From Syntrophorhabdaceae bacterium PtaU1.Bin034 (GTDB lineage Bacteria; Desulfobacterota_G; Syntrophorhabdia; Syntrophorhabdales; WCHB1-27): a stretch of DNA of 52,046 bases. A program made the position numbers and the translations under genes. Below the pieces are notes generated by a model. It did not search any database and was not told where the DNA came from. It saw only the letters and a list, made by a program, of their open reading frames with translations. The stretch is from assembly GCA_002067405.1 (NCBI GenBank), contig MVRP01000011.1:1-52046 (forward strand), written 5' to 3'. Shown here one piece after another: positions 1 through 11,200 of the stretch (positions within the stretch are counted from its first letter, which is position 1; each line of letters begins with the position of its first letter).

Positions 1-144
1 GCCGAGACGGTTCTGCAGCTCTTTAACCTTGGCCTGATGGGCTTTCTCGCGGCTGCCCAGTTGCACCTGGCCCCAGATAAGCCCGGCAGCCAGACCCAGA
101 ATCAGCGGCAGGGCGATGATGAGCACCTTTTTGAACCTCGCCAT
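1..144 (-). CDS. Partial membrane-anchored protein (N-terminus only)
   Basis: The first 48 codons of a minus-strand gene that runs off the left edge of the window. The ATG at 144 has a good ribosome binding site (AGGAAGGAG, six bases upstream). The peptide starts MARFKKVLIIALPLILGLAA, a basic N-terminus followed by a hydrophobic segment of about 17 residues. A charged, coiled-coil-like stretch follows (heptad-like GSREKAHQAKVKELQNRLG). It is probably an inner-membrane-anchored periplasmic protein or a secretion accessory protein. The family cannot be assigned from 48 residues. It lies downstream of the porin on the same strand but is separated from it by about 340 bp holding an inverted-repeat element, so it may be a separate unit. 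Confidence 0.6.
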   Translation of the reverse strand, partial: MARFKKVLIIALPLILGLAAGLIWGQVQLGSREKAHQAKVKELQNRLG

Positions 145-179
145 GGTCAACTCCTTCCTCGTTTCGCGTTTCCTTTATG

Positions 180-403
180 TTTTCACCGCCCGCTGCGCTC
201 GACAACGACGGATAAATGCAGATAGGAACAGACGAGCATATTCATGGCCCCGGCCGACACTGGCCGGCCGCCATACTCCGTCCACCCCGCAGGTGGTGTG
301 TGTCCGAAGCGGCATTGTCGCCGGTTCGGACGGTCATGGTGGCTTTCGTCGTGGTCGTCATCCGCTCTTATCCGTTCTTATCGAGCGTAGCGGGCGGTGA
401 AAA
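180..403. repeat. 224-bp palindromic element with 23-bp terminal inverted repeats
   Basis: The left end (180-202) and right end (381-403) are inverted copies of 23 bp with one mismatch (core CACCGCCCGCT). The similarity continues inward imperfectly: the sequence GGATAAATGCAG on the left resembles GGATAAGAGCGG read on the opposite strand at the right. The middle contains smaller palindromes, a GGCCGG/CCGGCC cluster near 256-270 and a CCGAAGCGG/CCGGTTCGG-type hairpin near 303-330. No open reading frame of interest is present. This shape fits a REP/MITE-like element or a large transcriptional hairpin after the porin gene. With only one copy in the window, mobility cannot be shown. Confidence 0.55.
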
Positions 404-487
404 ACTGCTTTTTTTGTTCTTCGTTTCGCCTTTTGCCTTGCCGTTCATTTCGCCTTTCCGCTTCCTCGCTTCTTCGCATCCTCGCAT
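404..487. other. Pyrimidine-rich degenerate 8-bp repeat tract
   Basis: Between the palindromic element and the porin stop codon is a strongly strand-asymmetric stretch. On the minus strand it reads as loose repeats of GCGAGGAA / GCGAAGAA / GCGGAAAG / GCGAAATG. No gene is visible. It could be low-complexity spacer or the remains of a simple repeat. A similar pyrimidine-rich stretch (CTCCCATCTCCCATCACC) lies between the TonB-type and ExbD genes at about 3017-3035. Confidence 0.4.
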
Positions 488-2182
488 TTAGAACCTCGCG
501 TTAAAATCGATCTGCAGCACGTCCACGCCGAAAGGAGGGCCCGTTATCTGATTGGCCGTCAGCCAGCGGGCCGCAAGCCAGGTGCGCTTGCTCAGGCCGA
601 ATTCTCCACCCAGGATCCATCCTTTGGCATTTGTTCCTCCGAGATGAAAATCAGGGTCCGTAAAAGCATCGAGGACTGCGTCAGCCCCCAGGTACTTGTA
701 GTAGCCGAAAACCTTCCAGTCTCCGAGGCGTTGCATGGTCGGATGACCCACCGACAGGCCAACCTGATAGCCGTACGTATGCTCGGAGGGAGACGGATTA
801 CCCGTCAGGGATGCTACCTTCGAGCGGTCAAATCCGAGATTTTTCACGTAATCGCCAAGGAGGACCACATGAATGGGATCCCAGAACCCGATATCGAGCA
901 TGGTCGTCACGTTGAGTTCCCGGTACTCGGATGCGAGGGCCAGCTTCATGGAGGAAGAAGGATCGATATCGAAAAGGGTATTTCCTTTCTGCTGGAACGA
1001 TGGGGCGGTATAATCATACACGTTCGGACGTGAAGGGTCGTTGGCAATCCCCTGGGTGTTCCGGTAATCGTAATATGCCACGCCGATTTTCCCAAAGAGG
1101 TCTTTACGCGGCTTGAAATCAAGGCCGATTTGACCCGCATACAGCCATTTGTCTTTTGATGAGAGCTCGACCTCCTGCAATGGAAAGGCACCGGCCGTTA
1201 TAAAAGGCTCCAGCATTTTCGCAAGCCTTGGCTGATAGGTGACGGCGAATCCGTCGAACGTGAGGTCCCGGTACCAGACGAGGTCGGTGAAGAAGAAGGG
1301 GTTCGGCAATCTGCCTCCCAGGATGGTCAACCCGTGAAATGGCTTGACCTTAAGATACGCCAGGTCGAAAACCACGCTGTACTTGTTGCCGTAGGTGCCC
1401 ATGGTCTGGTTGGTGGTGACCGGGTTGGTGGTATCCCCTGTGGTGAGCCTGACGCCTGCCTCCAGCCTCTCGTCGATGTCAGCGGTTGCACCCAGGCGCG
1501 CCCGGACCCTGAAACGGTTCCGGTCCTCGGTACTGTTCAGGATCTGTGTAGGATCACTCGGCTTGACAAAGCTGGCGTTGTTTGCGTCGAAATAATCCCC
1601 CGCGTAGCGAAGACGCATGTCACCCCCAAAACGGATCCGCTTCGTCCACTCCGGCGCAGCCGCTGACTGGATCTCTTTTTGTGTTTCCTGTATGACTTCC
1701 TGCTTGATCTCCGCTTTTACCCTTTCACTGAAATCTTTCCTGATCTCGCTGGTCACGGCCTGGGTTATCTTTTCCACATCCTTCGGGTCCCGCGTGTAGT
1801 ACAGGGTGACCGGCTTACCAGCAGCCGATTCCGACTTTTTCGCCACCTTCTGTGCTTCGTCCTGGGTGAGGACCCCTTTTGTCTTGAGGAGCTCCGTCAG
1901 GACAGCAAGCGGAGAAAAGCCCGGCTCTCCTTTCTTCTGCATCAGGGCGGCAACATCATCCTTTTTCAGCACACCTTTCTGCATGAGGATACCGACCAGT
2001 TCATCGATTCCAGCCATGTCGGCGCCCGAAACCTGCGTCCCGTTGGCTCCGTTGGCAGGTTTCGTACCGCCTTTATCCGGGGCTTGTGCATAGGCTCCGG
2101 CCGGAAGGAGCGACACACCGAGTAGAACGACCATAGATAGGGCGAGCCATTTCCTGTATTTTTTCATCTTTTTTCCACTCAT
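488..2182 (-). CDS. Putative outer-membrane porin, last gene of the secretion operon
   Basis: A 564-aa outer-membrane beta-barrel protein. Residues 1-32 form a signal peptide (MKKYRKWLALSMVVLLGVSL, cleavage near GAYA-QA). Residues about 55-120 hold two degenerate helical repeats (GVLKKDDVAALMQKKG, GVLTQDEAQKVAKKS), followed by a coiled-coil linker (about 125-175). The barrel begins near RIRFGGDMRLRYAGDYF and ends in the usual C-terminal phenylalanine (NARF). The domain order matches the 'putative porin' family (Pfam Porin_5-like). ATG at 2182 is preceded by GGAG at five bases. It follows the TonB-type gene by 23 bp on the same strand, so it is probably co-transcribed and may be the outer-membrane partner of that energy-coupling module. 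The substrate is unknown. Confidence 0.8.
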   Translation of the reverse strand: MSGKKMKKYRKWLALSMVVLLGVSLLPAGAYAQAPDKGGTKPANGANGTQVSGADMAGIDELVGILMQKGVLKKDDVAALMQKKGEPGFSPLAVLTELLKTKGVLTQDEAQKVAKKSESAAGKPVTLYYTRDPKDVEKITQAVTSEIRKDFSERVKAEIKQEVIQETQKEIQSAAAPEWTKRIRFGGDMRLRYAGDYFDANNASFVKPSDPTQILNSTEDRNRFRVRARLGATADIDERLEAGVRLTTGDTTNPVTTNQTMGTYGNKYSVVFDLAYLKVKPFHGLTILGGRLPNPFFFTDLVWYRDLTFDGFAVTYQPRLAKMLEPFITAGAFPLQEVELSSKDKWLYAGQIGLDFKPRKDLFGKIGVAYYDYRNTQGIANDPSRPNVYDYTAPSFQQKGNTLFDIDPSSSMKLALASEYRELNVTTMLDIGFWDPIHVVLLGDYVKNLGFDRSKVASLTGNPSPSEHTYGYQVGLSVGHPTMQRLGDWKVFGYYKYLGADAVLDAFTDPDFHLGGTNAKGWILGGEFGLSKRTWLAARWLTANQITGPPFGVDVLQIDFNARF

Positions 2183-2205
2183 TCTCTCTCCAGTCGTAAG
2201 CTTTT

Positions 2206-2946
2206 TTATCCCTGCGACGTGATCTTGATGCTTATCCTCCTGCGCATACCCTGCGGAGGCTCTTCACTGATCTTCACATGCCTGAACGAGTCCCTCACCG
2301 CCGCATCCATGGTCTGGTTCCCGGAGGAGCCGGTAATCTTGCATCCCTTGATGCGGCCCCTGTCATCCATTTCGATCTGCACCACGCACTCGAGCTTCCC
2401 TTTGGGAATGCCGCCGTTCTCATCGAGTTGTTTCCGCACCACCCTTGTCAATTCGTCCTGAATGAGCTTGCCGTATGCGCCGTATTTTCTTAAGAGGCTT
2501 GCCTGATCTTCTCCCCCACCGATCTTTCCGTATCCCGTTCCCACGGTGGTCACGTCCCTGCCGCCTTTGCCCCGGCCCACGAGTCCGAAGCCGTCAGAGC
2601 CCGCGCCGCCTTCTCCCTGCACACCGAGCGGGCCGTCCGCCAGGGGCTTGTTGTCCCCCTTCACGGCACTCGCGTCCTGTGGCTGGGCTATGTCCTCAGG
2701 GGCAACAATCGTTTCCTTTTTCTGGATCTCCGGCTCGGGCGGTTTCTCCTTGGGAGGAGGCGGAGGTTTATCAGGCATATTCGGTTTGACGAGGTCCACT
2801 TTTGCGATAAACGTCTTCTTGCCGCCCCCTTTATCGTTGCAGATCAGGTAGATGAACGAGCCGGCCAGAAGGCAAAAGATAACGACGACAACGCCCGTCG
2901 TGATCCACATCGACTTACTCGACGATTTCTTCTTGCCCGGTTTCAT
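2206..2946 (-). CDS. TonB-family energy transducer
   Basis: A 246-aa protein with a cytoplasmic basic N-terminus, one membrane segment (residues about 14-35, TTGVVVVIFCLLAGSFIYLI) and a proline-rich periplasmic stretch (PPPPPKEKPPEPE, about 57-70). After a glycine-rich linker comes a C-terminal TonB/TolA-like domain (about 165-246) with the typical LECVVQIEMDDRGRIKGCKI and AAVRDSF segments. It should span the periplasm and transmit proton-motive force from the ExbB/ExbD pair encoded just upstream to an outer-membrane partner. The start at 2946 has GGAGG five bases upstream. The gap to exbD is 102 bp, larger than elsewhere in the operon, and pyrimidine-rich. The C-terminal domain resembles the 'AgmX/TonB C-terminal' type; whether it contacts the porin or the secreted protein is unknown. 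Confidence 0.8.
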   Translation of the reverse strand: MKPGKKKSSSKSMWITTGVVVVIFCLLAGSFIYLICNDKGGGKKTFIAKVDLVKPNMPDKPPPPPKEKPPEPEIQKKETIVAPEDIAQPQDASAVKGDNKPLADGPLGVQGEGGAGSDGFGLVGRGKGGRDVTTVGTGYGKIGGGEDQASLLRKYGAYGKLIQDELTRVVRKQLDENGGIPKGKLECVVQIEMDDRGRIKGCKITGSSGNQTMDAAVRDSFRHVKISEEPPQGMRRRISIKITSQG

Positions 2947-3048
2947 CGCTCCCTCCCCGGAAGGTAAAGAAACATGGATATTTGCTCAGATCCTGAGAAT
3001 CCCCTTCTTTCGCTCCCATCTCCCATCACCCATCTCCATCTCCTACCC

Positions 3049-3459
3049 TCACCGCACCAGCTTCTGAGTCACCAGACCGAGCTGGGTTATATCCAGTTTT
3101 TGAAGAAGGTCCAGAACTTCGATGACGCTCTTGTACGAGACTTTCTCATCACCTTTGATCACGACGGGGAAGTTCGGATTGACCGCCTTGAGCTGTTGCA
3201 GCCTCGAGTCCAGTTCCTGGAGGGTTACCGGGAAACTGTCCAGGTAAATCGTCCCCTCCGCCGTGATGGTAATGGCCTTGGTGGCCGGCTTGATCGCACC
3301 CGATGCCGCGCTGGCCTTGGGGAGGCTCACATTGATGCCCTGCACCGTGGCCGTCACCACCATGATGAACACAATGAGCAGGTTCCAGGCCAAATCAAGG
3401 AGGGGAACAACGTTAAGTTCCGCGACGACCTCAATCTCATCATAAGGATTCTTACGCAT
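3049..3459 (-). CDS. exbD: Biopolymer transport protein ExbD/TolR
   Basis: A 136-aa protein starting MRKNPYDEIEVVAELNVVPL. It has a short cytoplasmic tail, one membrane helix (LLDLAWNLLIVFIMVVTATV) that carries the conserved channel aspartate (PLLD), and a periplasmic ExbD domain ending in LVR. With the ExbB-type gene it would form the proton-driven motor that energises TonB. The ATG at 3459 lies inside the last codons of the upstream gene (CATGCGTAA), an eight-base overlap that implies translational coupling. An upstream GTG/ATG would give a longer form, but that extension overlaps the ExbB gene out of frame and adds no conserved sequence. Confidence 0.88.
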   Translation of the reverse strand: MRKNPYDEIEVVAELNVVPLLDLAWNLLIVFIMVVTATVQGINVSLPKASAASGAIKPATKAITITAEGTIYLDSFPVTLQELDSRLQQLKAVNPNFPVVIKGDEKVSYKSVIEVLDLLQKLDITQLGLVTQKLVR

Positions 3460-5254
3460 GCCGCTCTCCTGTATGAGGTCCGTACTCCTCTTCCACCCAG
3501 GTCGAAAACTCTCCGGTGAAAACATTCATGTCGGCGACGCCGTTCTTGATCTCTCCCGAAAGGTAGGTGTACTGGAAGAGTGCGGGAATGGCGAGGGCGA
3601 GGCCCATGAGGGTACATGCAAGGGCCGAAGCCACACCGGGGGCAATCGCCGCCAGATTGGCCTCCCCTGCCTCGGCAACACCGGCAAAGGTGTTGATAAC
3701 CCCCCAGACCGTGCCGAAGAGTCCCATAAAAGGCCCGCCGGAGATGCTCAGCGTAAAAAGGAGGAGCCCGGCGGTGTTCTTCTTGCTCTCCTGGAGGGCT
3801 GCCTTTTCCAGGGAGGTATTGAAGGCGGTGATGGCGTGAACCTGAAGGGTTTTCTTTCCCGCGCCTACAAGCTTTTCGAGCCTTCGTTCCACCTCCGCCA
3901 ACCCTGCCCGGTATACCCGGTAAAGGGAGGAGTTCTCGAACTCCCCTTCCCTGTCCTTCATTGCGTGCATGTCATCGGAAGAGGTGAAGACCTCGAAAAA
4001 AGCGTTGTTCTCTTTCTTCATCTTCCTGAGGGCGATCGTCTTGTTGACAAAAAGAATCCAGGTGACACCGATCATGATCGCGATACCGCCGATGATAAGC
4101 CACCCGTCGAGGGTAACGGCTTTGGCGGTCACGATGAGAAGGTGGATGGTGAGGCTTCCTTCCCCGCCGCTCGTGCTCTCCTCATCGAGATAGGAGAGAA
4201 GGGGCGTTTCCGGGCCCTGGCCCACTGCCGCTGCACGAACCCAGGATACACTTCGGGAGATCCCTGCGATCTGGACCTCGTCCAGGTCGCCTAGGTAGGA
4301 ATGCTTTCCCTGCGCAGAGGCGCCCACGGAGATGTCGGCGCCGGGCTCCGGAAGGGATGCCCCGAGCTTCTGCGTGGTCCGCTCCCGGCCGTCCGTATAA
4401 ATGGTCAGGTCCTTCCCCGGATCGGCGGTCACTGCCACGTGGACCCACCTGGAGAGGGGCAGGTCGCCCGCTTTCCCGGTGGAAGTTTTCGTCTTCCCGT
4501 CAGAGAGGGCGCAATACAGCCTGGTACCGTCAATGCCGACTATCACGGACTGCTTCCCGTCGTCCCACGACAGGAGGTGCGCATCGTCCTGGGAGCCCGC
4601 CAGGCGGACCCATGCAGAAAAAGTGAACCCCTTCGAGACATTGAGCGACGGAGATTTGCCGATCACCAGGCGTTCGCCTCCACCTTTCAGCGTGGCCGCA
4701 CGGCCTATGGGGCCCGGGGAGTCGAGCTTGCCGGCAAACTCTTTCGCGTGGTTTCCATAGGCAGTGGCATCCTTGGGCGAGCCTTCTTTTTCACTGAAAT
4801 GATACACCGCCAACTGGGGTGTATCGTACGCGCCGCCCGGCTCCGCCCCGGCGGCAGCGCTGCCGTTGCCGTAATACATCCAGATGAAATCGTCTTTGGA
4901 AGCCGCGGGAAGCCTGGGCGCTTTCACCCAGATGAGGACCATTTCCTCTGACGGGTCATACCGCTCGATATGGTATTTCAACGGCGTCTTGTCATCGGAA
5001 GCCACGAAACGGATGTCCGAACCGTCGTTCCTGGCGTTTTTAAAGGTGAAGTTGCCCGTGTGCAGCCTTACAAGCACGGGAAAATCGGCGACCGCGTCCT
5101 TGACATCCGCCCCCTGGGCGGTCGTGTCCAGGGTGACCTTCTTCCGGTATTTCCACTTACTGTCCCACCACGCGTGCGCAGACCCGGCAACCGTCACGGC
5201 GAAAAAGACGGATAACGCACAGATCACAACTCTCCCGAACCACCTTCCCGTCAT
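3452..5254 (-). CDS. DUF2341-LamG-ExbB/MotA/TolQ fusion protein
   Basis: A 600-aa fusion. Residues 1-28 are a signal peptide (cut near AHA-WW). Residues about 58-135 match a DUF2341-type domain (FPVLVRLHTGNF, KAPRLPAASKDDFIWMYYGN). Residues about 145-340 form a concanavalin-like LamG fold (LAVYHFSE, FTFSAWVRL, WVHVAVTAD, LGDLDEVQIA). A membrane helix (382-404) leads into a MotA/TolQ/ExbB channel domain (about 420-590) with the two long helices GLLLFTLSISGGPFMGLFGT and ASALACTLMGLALAIPALF. Ordinary ExbB is about 240 aa and has no periplasmic lectin-like part. The extra domains suggest a motor that senses or holds a polysaccharide or the secreted filament. ATG at 5254 has GGAGG at seven bases; it follows the exoprotein gene by 20 bp and overlaps exbD. 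Confidence 0.85.
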   Translation of the reverse strand: MTGRWFGRVVICALSVFFAVTVAGSAHAWWDSKWKYRKKVTLDTTAQGADVKDAVADFPVLVRLHTGNFTFKNARNDGSDIRFVASDDKTPLKYHIERYDPSEEMVLIWVKAPRLPAASKDDFIWMYYGNGSAAAGAEPGGAYDTPQLAVYHFSEKEGSPKDATAYGNHAKEFAGKLDSPGPIGRAATLKGGGERLVIGKSPSLNVSKGFTFSAWVRLAGSQDDAHLLSWDDGKQSVIVGIDGTRLYCALSDGKTKTSTGKAGDLPLSRWVHVAVTADPGKDLTIYTDGRERTTQKLGASLPEPGADISVGASAQGKHSYLGDLDEVQIAGISRSVSWVRAAAVGQGPETPLLSYLDEESTSGGEGSLTIHLLIVTAKAVTLDGWLIIGGIAIMIGVTWILFVNKTIALRKMKKENNAFFEVFTSSDDMHAMKDREGEFENSSLYRVYRAGLAEVERRLEKLVGAGKKTLQVHAITAFNTSLEKAALQESKKNTAGLLLFTLSISGGPFMGLFGTVWGVINTFAGVAEAGEANLAAIAPGVASALACTLMGLALAIPALFQYTYLSGEIKNGVADMNVFTGEFSTWVEEEYGPHTGERHA

Positions 5255-5274
5255 GCAACAACCTCCATCTTTCT

Positions 5275-8200
5275 CTATTTGTCCTCGTCCTGCTGCTCTC
5301 CCACAACTCCTGCACCCGGATCGAAGCTGATAACCTTCAGATCAAGCCACTTTACCAGTACGTCCTCAATCGCCTGCCGCGAACCCGTGGAAGCCCGCTG
5401 CGAACCGCCCAACGCCCCGCCCTCCTGCGACACCACTGTCTTCTCGGCCATGGAGGTCGTCCCGGTCAGGGCCCCAAGGCTGACGGTCGAAGCAGTAGTC
5501 GGGACACCTACCGACGTACCCGTGAAGGAAATGTTGGCTGCGTTGAGGACGGTCACCGCGGCGATGACCACGTTTCGCCCGTGAATACCCGCCTCTCCTG
5601 CGTCTACGGTCTTTGCATAGAGGGAGACGTTGCCTTCGTCGGGCGCCGGGAGCGGACCTTGCACCCCATCGGGGTCGTACGTGAGGGTTCTGATCCCGCT
5701 GCCCACTGCCGGTGGATTGAATTCTACGGTTATATCGTCTATCTTGTAGCCTACTATCTTGCCGGTTTCGTCTATGATCTCCTTGTACTTAAAATGAGTC
5801 TTCGGCGGCTCCACACTGATCGCCGTTTTTGAGCCCCTGCCCGCGTTGACCATGGAGTTATCGCCCCACAGGGCGTAAACGGTGATATCTCCCCCCCGGA
5901 AAGTCATGACCCGGGCTTCGTTGACATTGACATCGCCCCCTGCCAGGATGTTTATTTTCCCTCCTGTGGCGGTGAATATACCGGTGTTCTGCCTTTCCGC
6001 ATCGCTTGCGAAGGCGCTTTTGCCGACGTTGAGGGTACCCCTTGCGAGTATGGAGATATCGTCTTCTCCACCGGTCGTGCCGATCTGCGATTGTTCCATG
6101 TACAGATTCCCCCTGGAACGGGCCGCTCCCTCGCCCATGAGCGGAATAATGATGTCCCTTCTCGCTGCTTCGATGACCGCCTCTGCCAAGGTTGTATTTC
6201 CTTCGCCATAGACTTTGTCCCACGCGATACCGATGGCCTTCAGCTCTTCGAGCAGGTTGTCGCGTTCAGAAGGAGACATACTGCCACTGTAAAGTTTCTG
6301 CCACGCATCACCGGCTGTCCGCAAATTCTTGAAGAACGGGGCCAGGTTTTCGGGGGTAATGGTGCTGTCCGAGCCTGCAATAACGATCAGGTCGCTCCCC
6401 TTCTCCGGAAGTGACGAGTTATGGCCCCTTCCCATTGTTTTGATCCCTGCGGTTAAGCCGAGGTTGATATCGTTGCCGGCCTGGATGACGAGGGCCCCGG
6501 GTCCGCCGTGAAGAATCGCAGCCTCATCGAAATTCGCATCCCCCGCATAGTCCTTTCTCGCCGAAAGGTAGTAGATATCTCCGCCGGCTTTGATGGTCGT
6601 GACGTCACCCTCATCGAGGTTCTGACCGTAATAATACAGGTCGCGAATGTCCCTATCCGCCTTAATCTCGGCCATTTTAGGCAGCGTGAGCCTCAAGTCC
6701 CTGATATCCCTGCCTGCGGTGATCTCCATCGGCGTGCGATCTCCCGCATGGAGAAGATTCGGCGCGTGGTACACAGTACCGAAGAAAGTGGTGTCTGAAA
6801 TGTATGGGAGGACACCGTATACATCGGAGGGCAATCTGTCGGAAACGTAAATGGCCGACCGTGTTTCTTTGTTTTCATGATTATAAAGGCCGTTTATGTC
6901 CCTTCCGGCATGCAGAACCAGATTGCCCGTCGAAGAAGGTGTGAGGGCAAACTGACCGGACAGCAGGATATCTCTGCCTGCGTATATCTCCAGGGTGGGC
7001 GGCAATATTCGGCTCTTCCACGCCCACGCCGGGCCCTGAATCGTCTCCTGAAATTGAAATGCACTGGCCCCGGTGACAGTGACGTCCCCGGTTATCGCCG
7101 TCAGCCTGACACCTGAATCTTCACTGTACCGCAAATTCCAATAGTAATATCTACTACCGCTCCAACCTATCGAAGCATCAGCATAGGGCTTGAAATTCGA
7201 GGGGTTCACGATTGAGCCCAGCTTGATGTCTCCCTGGGCTGAGACGTTCACGAAGGCATCGAAGATCTCGAGCACCTGGTTATCCAAATGGTTGGTCCCG
7301 AAGCTGCCCATGGCGCTGATACAGGCGGCTCCTTCCTTCACCACAAAACGGCCGTCTATGTCGCCGCCTCCGTAGATCCCGACGTCGCCCCGGCCAAAGG
7401 CCCCTATCGGCGCATAGACATCCCCTCCGGCATGTATGCAGATATTCCCTCCCGCCATGGTGGCGATGCCTTCGGCAGTGGTATAATTAGTTGTTGTTGA
7501 GCTAAACTCGTAACTTGCACCCCAATAGTCGTAACCTCTAACACCTTGCGCATAATATATACGATCCCACGCATTCTTCCTTGCATCCGCATTCGTATAG
7601 ACCGACCCAATGATTGACCCGACGACATCGAGATCGATGCTGCCACCGTTCGAATACTCCCAGAACCTAGTGCCGGTCCCTTCACCGGCGGTGCGGATGG
7701 AGCCGAGCACCGGCCTTTGCGTACCGGTAGCGTTAGCGGATTCGAGGCTCAAGTCCCTACCCACACTGATCTTGATGTCTCCCGTTGCCGTCTGGATCGC
7801 GCCGCCTTTGATGGCGAGCGATCCGAGGATATCGCCATAAATCCCCCCGGTGTAGCTTCCCATGGTGTATCGCATTGATGTGTGTGTCATGTACGAGGTG
7901 TTTGTGCCCCCGGGACCCGCCTTTACCACCATATCGCCGCCCGCGGCGAAACGGATGGGGCCGCTTTCGGTGTAGACCATTATGCCTCCGGTTTCACCCC
8001 CGATATTCAGGTTGCCTGCCCCCTTGTTTACCGCCATCAAGTCGGCGCTCGACAGGTCGGCGCCGGCCACGAGATTGATACCCCAGGAAGGTGCTGCCGT
8101 GGTGCTTCGGAGCGAACCAATGGCTGTGGGGTGATCGACCAGGTTTTGGTCGATATTGAGGTTGCCGGCTGCCCGCAGGGTCAGCGTGCCGGGCTCGAGA

Positions 8201-11200
8201 TCGGTTCCGAAGCGCCAGACGCGGTCTTCCGAGTCCCTGGTGAGGTCCCACGTCTGGCTGAGGGTAATATCCCCCTCAGACTGAATGACGGCGCCTGCCC
8301 GGAAGTGGAACCTCGAATTAGCCGTCGCAGGGTCCAGAACGTTGCCGTTCCCGTCGGTCAGAGTCAGGTTGGACATGAGCTCCTCCTTCACGGTAAGGCC
8401 GTTCTTTTCTATTTCGGCATTTGTCATGTAGTCGGAGAGGGCTGTATAAATCTCACCAATTGCTGTGGAGTCAATTGTCGAGTAATTGTACACCTGGTCG
8501 ACCCGGGCGACCACGCTCGACGCCCCTCTTACCGTCCCTGACAGTGACATATTGGTTCGAGGGGGATCGGGTGGGGGCGGAGGGGGGTCCCGAAAAAGCA
8601 CGGTCCCGCCAGCTCCCGCACCTGATCCGGAAACGTCTATGAGACCGGAAAAATACAATTTCCCGGTGTCCACGCCTAGAATCACATCGCCACCCCCGGC
8701 ATTGCCTTCCGTACCCTTTGCAAAGATCTTCCCCGGTACGTTCAAGTCCTGGGCGTAGAGCTCTGCCGTGCCGCCGCCGTCCTCTTGCGAGACATCAATA
8801 GTGCCCGAGAGGTCGATAGCTCCTCCGCCATGAACCACAGCACCATCCGGCCCGACCGTGGCAACACCGTCAGCCGTGAGCCTGACATTGCGCCCGCGCA
8901 CGACGGTCTCCAACGGAACGGCTATGTTTCCCGTCCTGGCGCGAATATTCAGGGTCTCGTTGAAGCCGCCTGCTGCCAGCTTATTGTTAAGGGCGCTGAA
9001 ATCCGTGATCTCCCTCGTTACCATATAGAAGGAGCCGCCGGCACCGCCGTGACCCAACCCCCTGATGGTACCGGCCAGATCCACCCCTCCTCCCGAGACA
9101 ACGGTTGTGAAGGTTTTGGTACCATTCGCATCCACAGTCTCAATGGTCCCGGTAACTCCCGGCGCATGGAGATAGATGCTCCCTGCATCGCCCTGGCTGC
9201 CGGCCGATACGTCTACCACGCTGCCCTCACCGAGTATCACCTTACCCTCCGTGCTTGCAAGATAAACCCTGCCGCCCGCAGCATAGTCGGAACCTTGAAG
9301 GTCAAGGACGGCACTGTTGCCCAGAAAAACATCGCCACTCGATGCCGTGAGGTTCAACTGACCCGAACGCATCTGGACCAATGTCGCTACGTTTATCGAC
9401 TGACCGAGGATCTCGAGGAGGCCGCCGGCAGTCATGGAGGTACCGGCAATGCCGCCGGCGTAAGGAGTGAGGTTAACGGTCCTGTTGCCCGCGTCAACCT
9501 TAAAATTGGCTGTCTCGTAAGCCCCTGTCGAGGTTCGATAGTAGGAAGTGGTCACCCTGGGCGCATGGATATTCAGATCCGCTTCTCCTGTGACGAGCGA
9601 TCCCGCACCCCTGAAGGTCACATCTCCCAGACTGTACAGGTTGAGCCGGCTGAAGCCGTCAAATTCCATGTTGCCGCGGCCGATTGCGATCGTCCGGGAA
9701 GCATGCGCGGTAAATATACCGGTATCGGAAGCTGCTGTGCTCCCGCCCGACGTGGCGCCCGTATTCAACAGAACGATATTCGGCGCGGTCAATTCGATCT
9801 GGTAGCCGGTCTCTCCTGCCGCGTGGTCGGAGACAATTCGCGCCGCATCGAGGGTGATTGTCTCAGCTCCGCTTAAGCTGAAATCGTCACGAAAAAGGAT
9901 ATCGGTTTTGCTCCTGAAGGTGATGTCCCCGAAGGACCTGAACATCTCCCACACCCTCGGCGTCACGTAGAATCCGCGGTCGGTCGCCGCCTTGGTATAG
10001 CCGTCTTGCACAAATACGACTTTCGACCCCTGGAGCGTGAGTGCGCTGTGGTCCAGTTCTATGTCGCCGAGCAGATCGATATCGTCAAAGCTCAGGGTCA
10101 GCATGTCGGACGCATGTATTTTGGACCCCGATTCAAGGGTCACTTTCCCGTTCTCGGCCAGCAGGGCAACTTCTCCCTGGCCGTCATCCGCGACGCCATG
10201 GACTTCGGCGCCTGACTTGACGAGGACTTCCGGTGCCAAGGGGTTCCCCTGGTCGTCCGTAAGGAAGACGCCGGCAGCGAGGGTGACCTTCTTTGCCCTC
10301 AGAACGGTACCGCTCCGGACCGTCACCTTATTGGTGATATCCTCGTTTCCAAGGATGAGCTGGTCGATGTCCATTCCCGCAAACCGCGCAGGGTTGATCA
10401 TGAGCGAATCCGCTTCACGCTCACCCTGCCCGACCACGACCGTCTTCGCGCTCAGGTCGAGTATTCCGCCCCTGGAACCCGGAAGGGCGCGCATGGTGAG
10501 AATGCCGTCAATGACAGCCGAGGCCCCCGCAATAGCGATCCTGCCCGCATGCCCTGTATCCACGTCATACCCTGTCGCCGAGTTCCGTACGAGGAAGGAA
10601 CCTTCCTTCAGTACGTCTTCAGCCTTCCTTACCGAGTATCCTTTCGGCAAAGACGAGCGATAATCGGTCCCCATGACCGCCGAATATCCTGTCACTACCG
10701 GGTAGCCTTCCGCAGAAAGGGTCTGTCCCACGGCGTAGCCCTGTCCGGTCTTACCCAGGTCCGTGAGAATGATCGCTCCGGGAAGGAAGGCGTATTGCTC
10801 GGGAAGGAGGGAGTAATAGCCCGGGGCGATACCGGCGCCGCCTTCAAGATAGATCGCCTCAAACTTGACAACCTTGCCGTTCGCATCCGTATAGGACCAG
10901 CCGGGAAGCAACACGCTGTCGTCCGGCACAATCACGTACCTGCCTGTCTTTTTGAGCGGGTCTTCCGTGCCGCTGGGAGACGGCTGGAACAGATAGGCAA
11001 ACAACTCTCCGCCGCCGGAGACGTTGATCTCCGATCCTTCCTGGACCGAAACATCCTTCGCCCTGACCGTAACGGCCTTGTCAGGCGCCGTTTCAACGTA
11101 ATCGCGTTCGGTGTTGCTTGTGCCTGTTTTGTCAGGAACGTACCAGTAGTTCTCGTCCGTCGTCCCGTAGTTGACCGGCCCCTGGCCGGCCGCCGTGATG

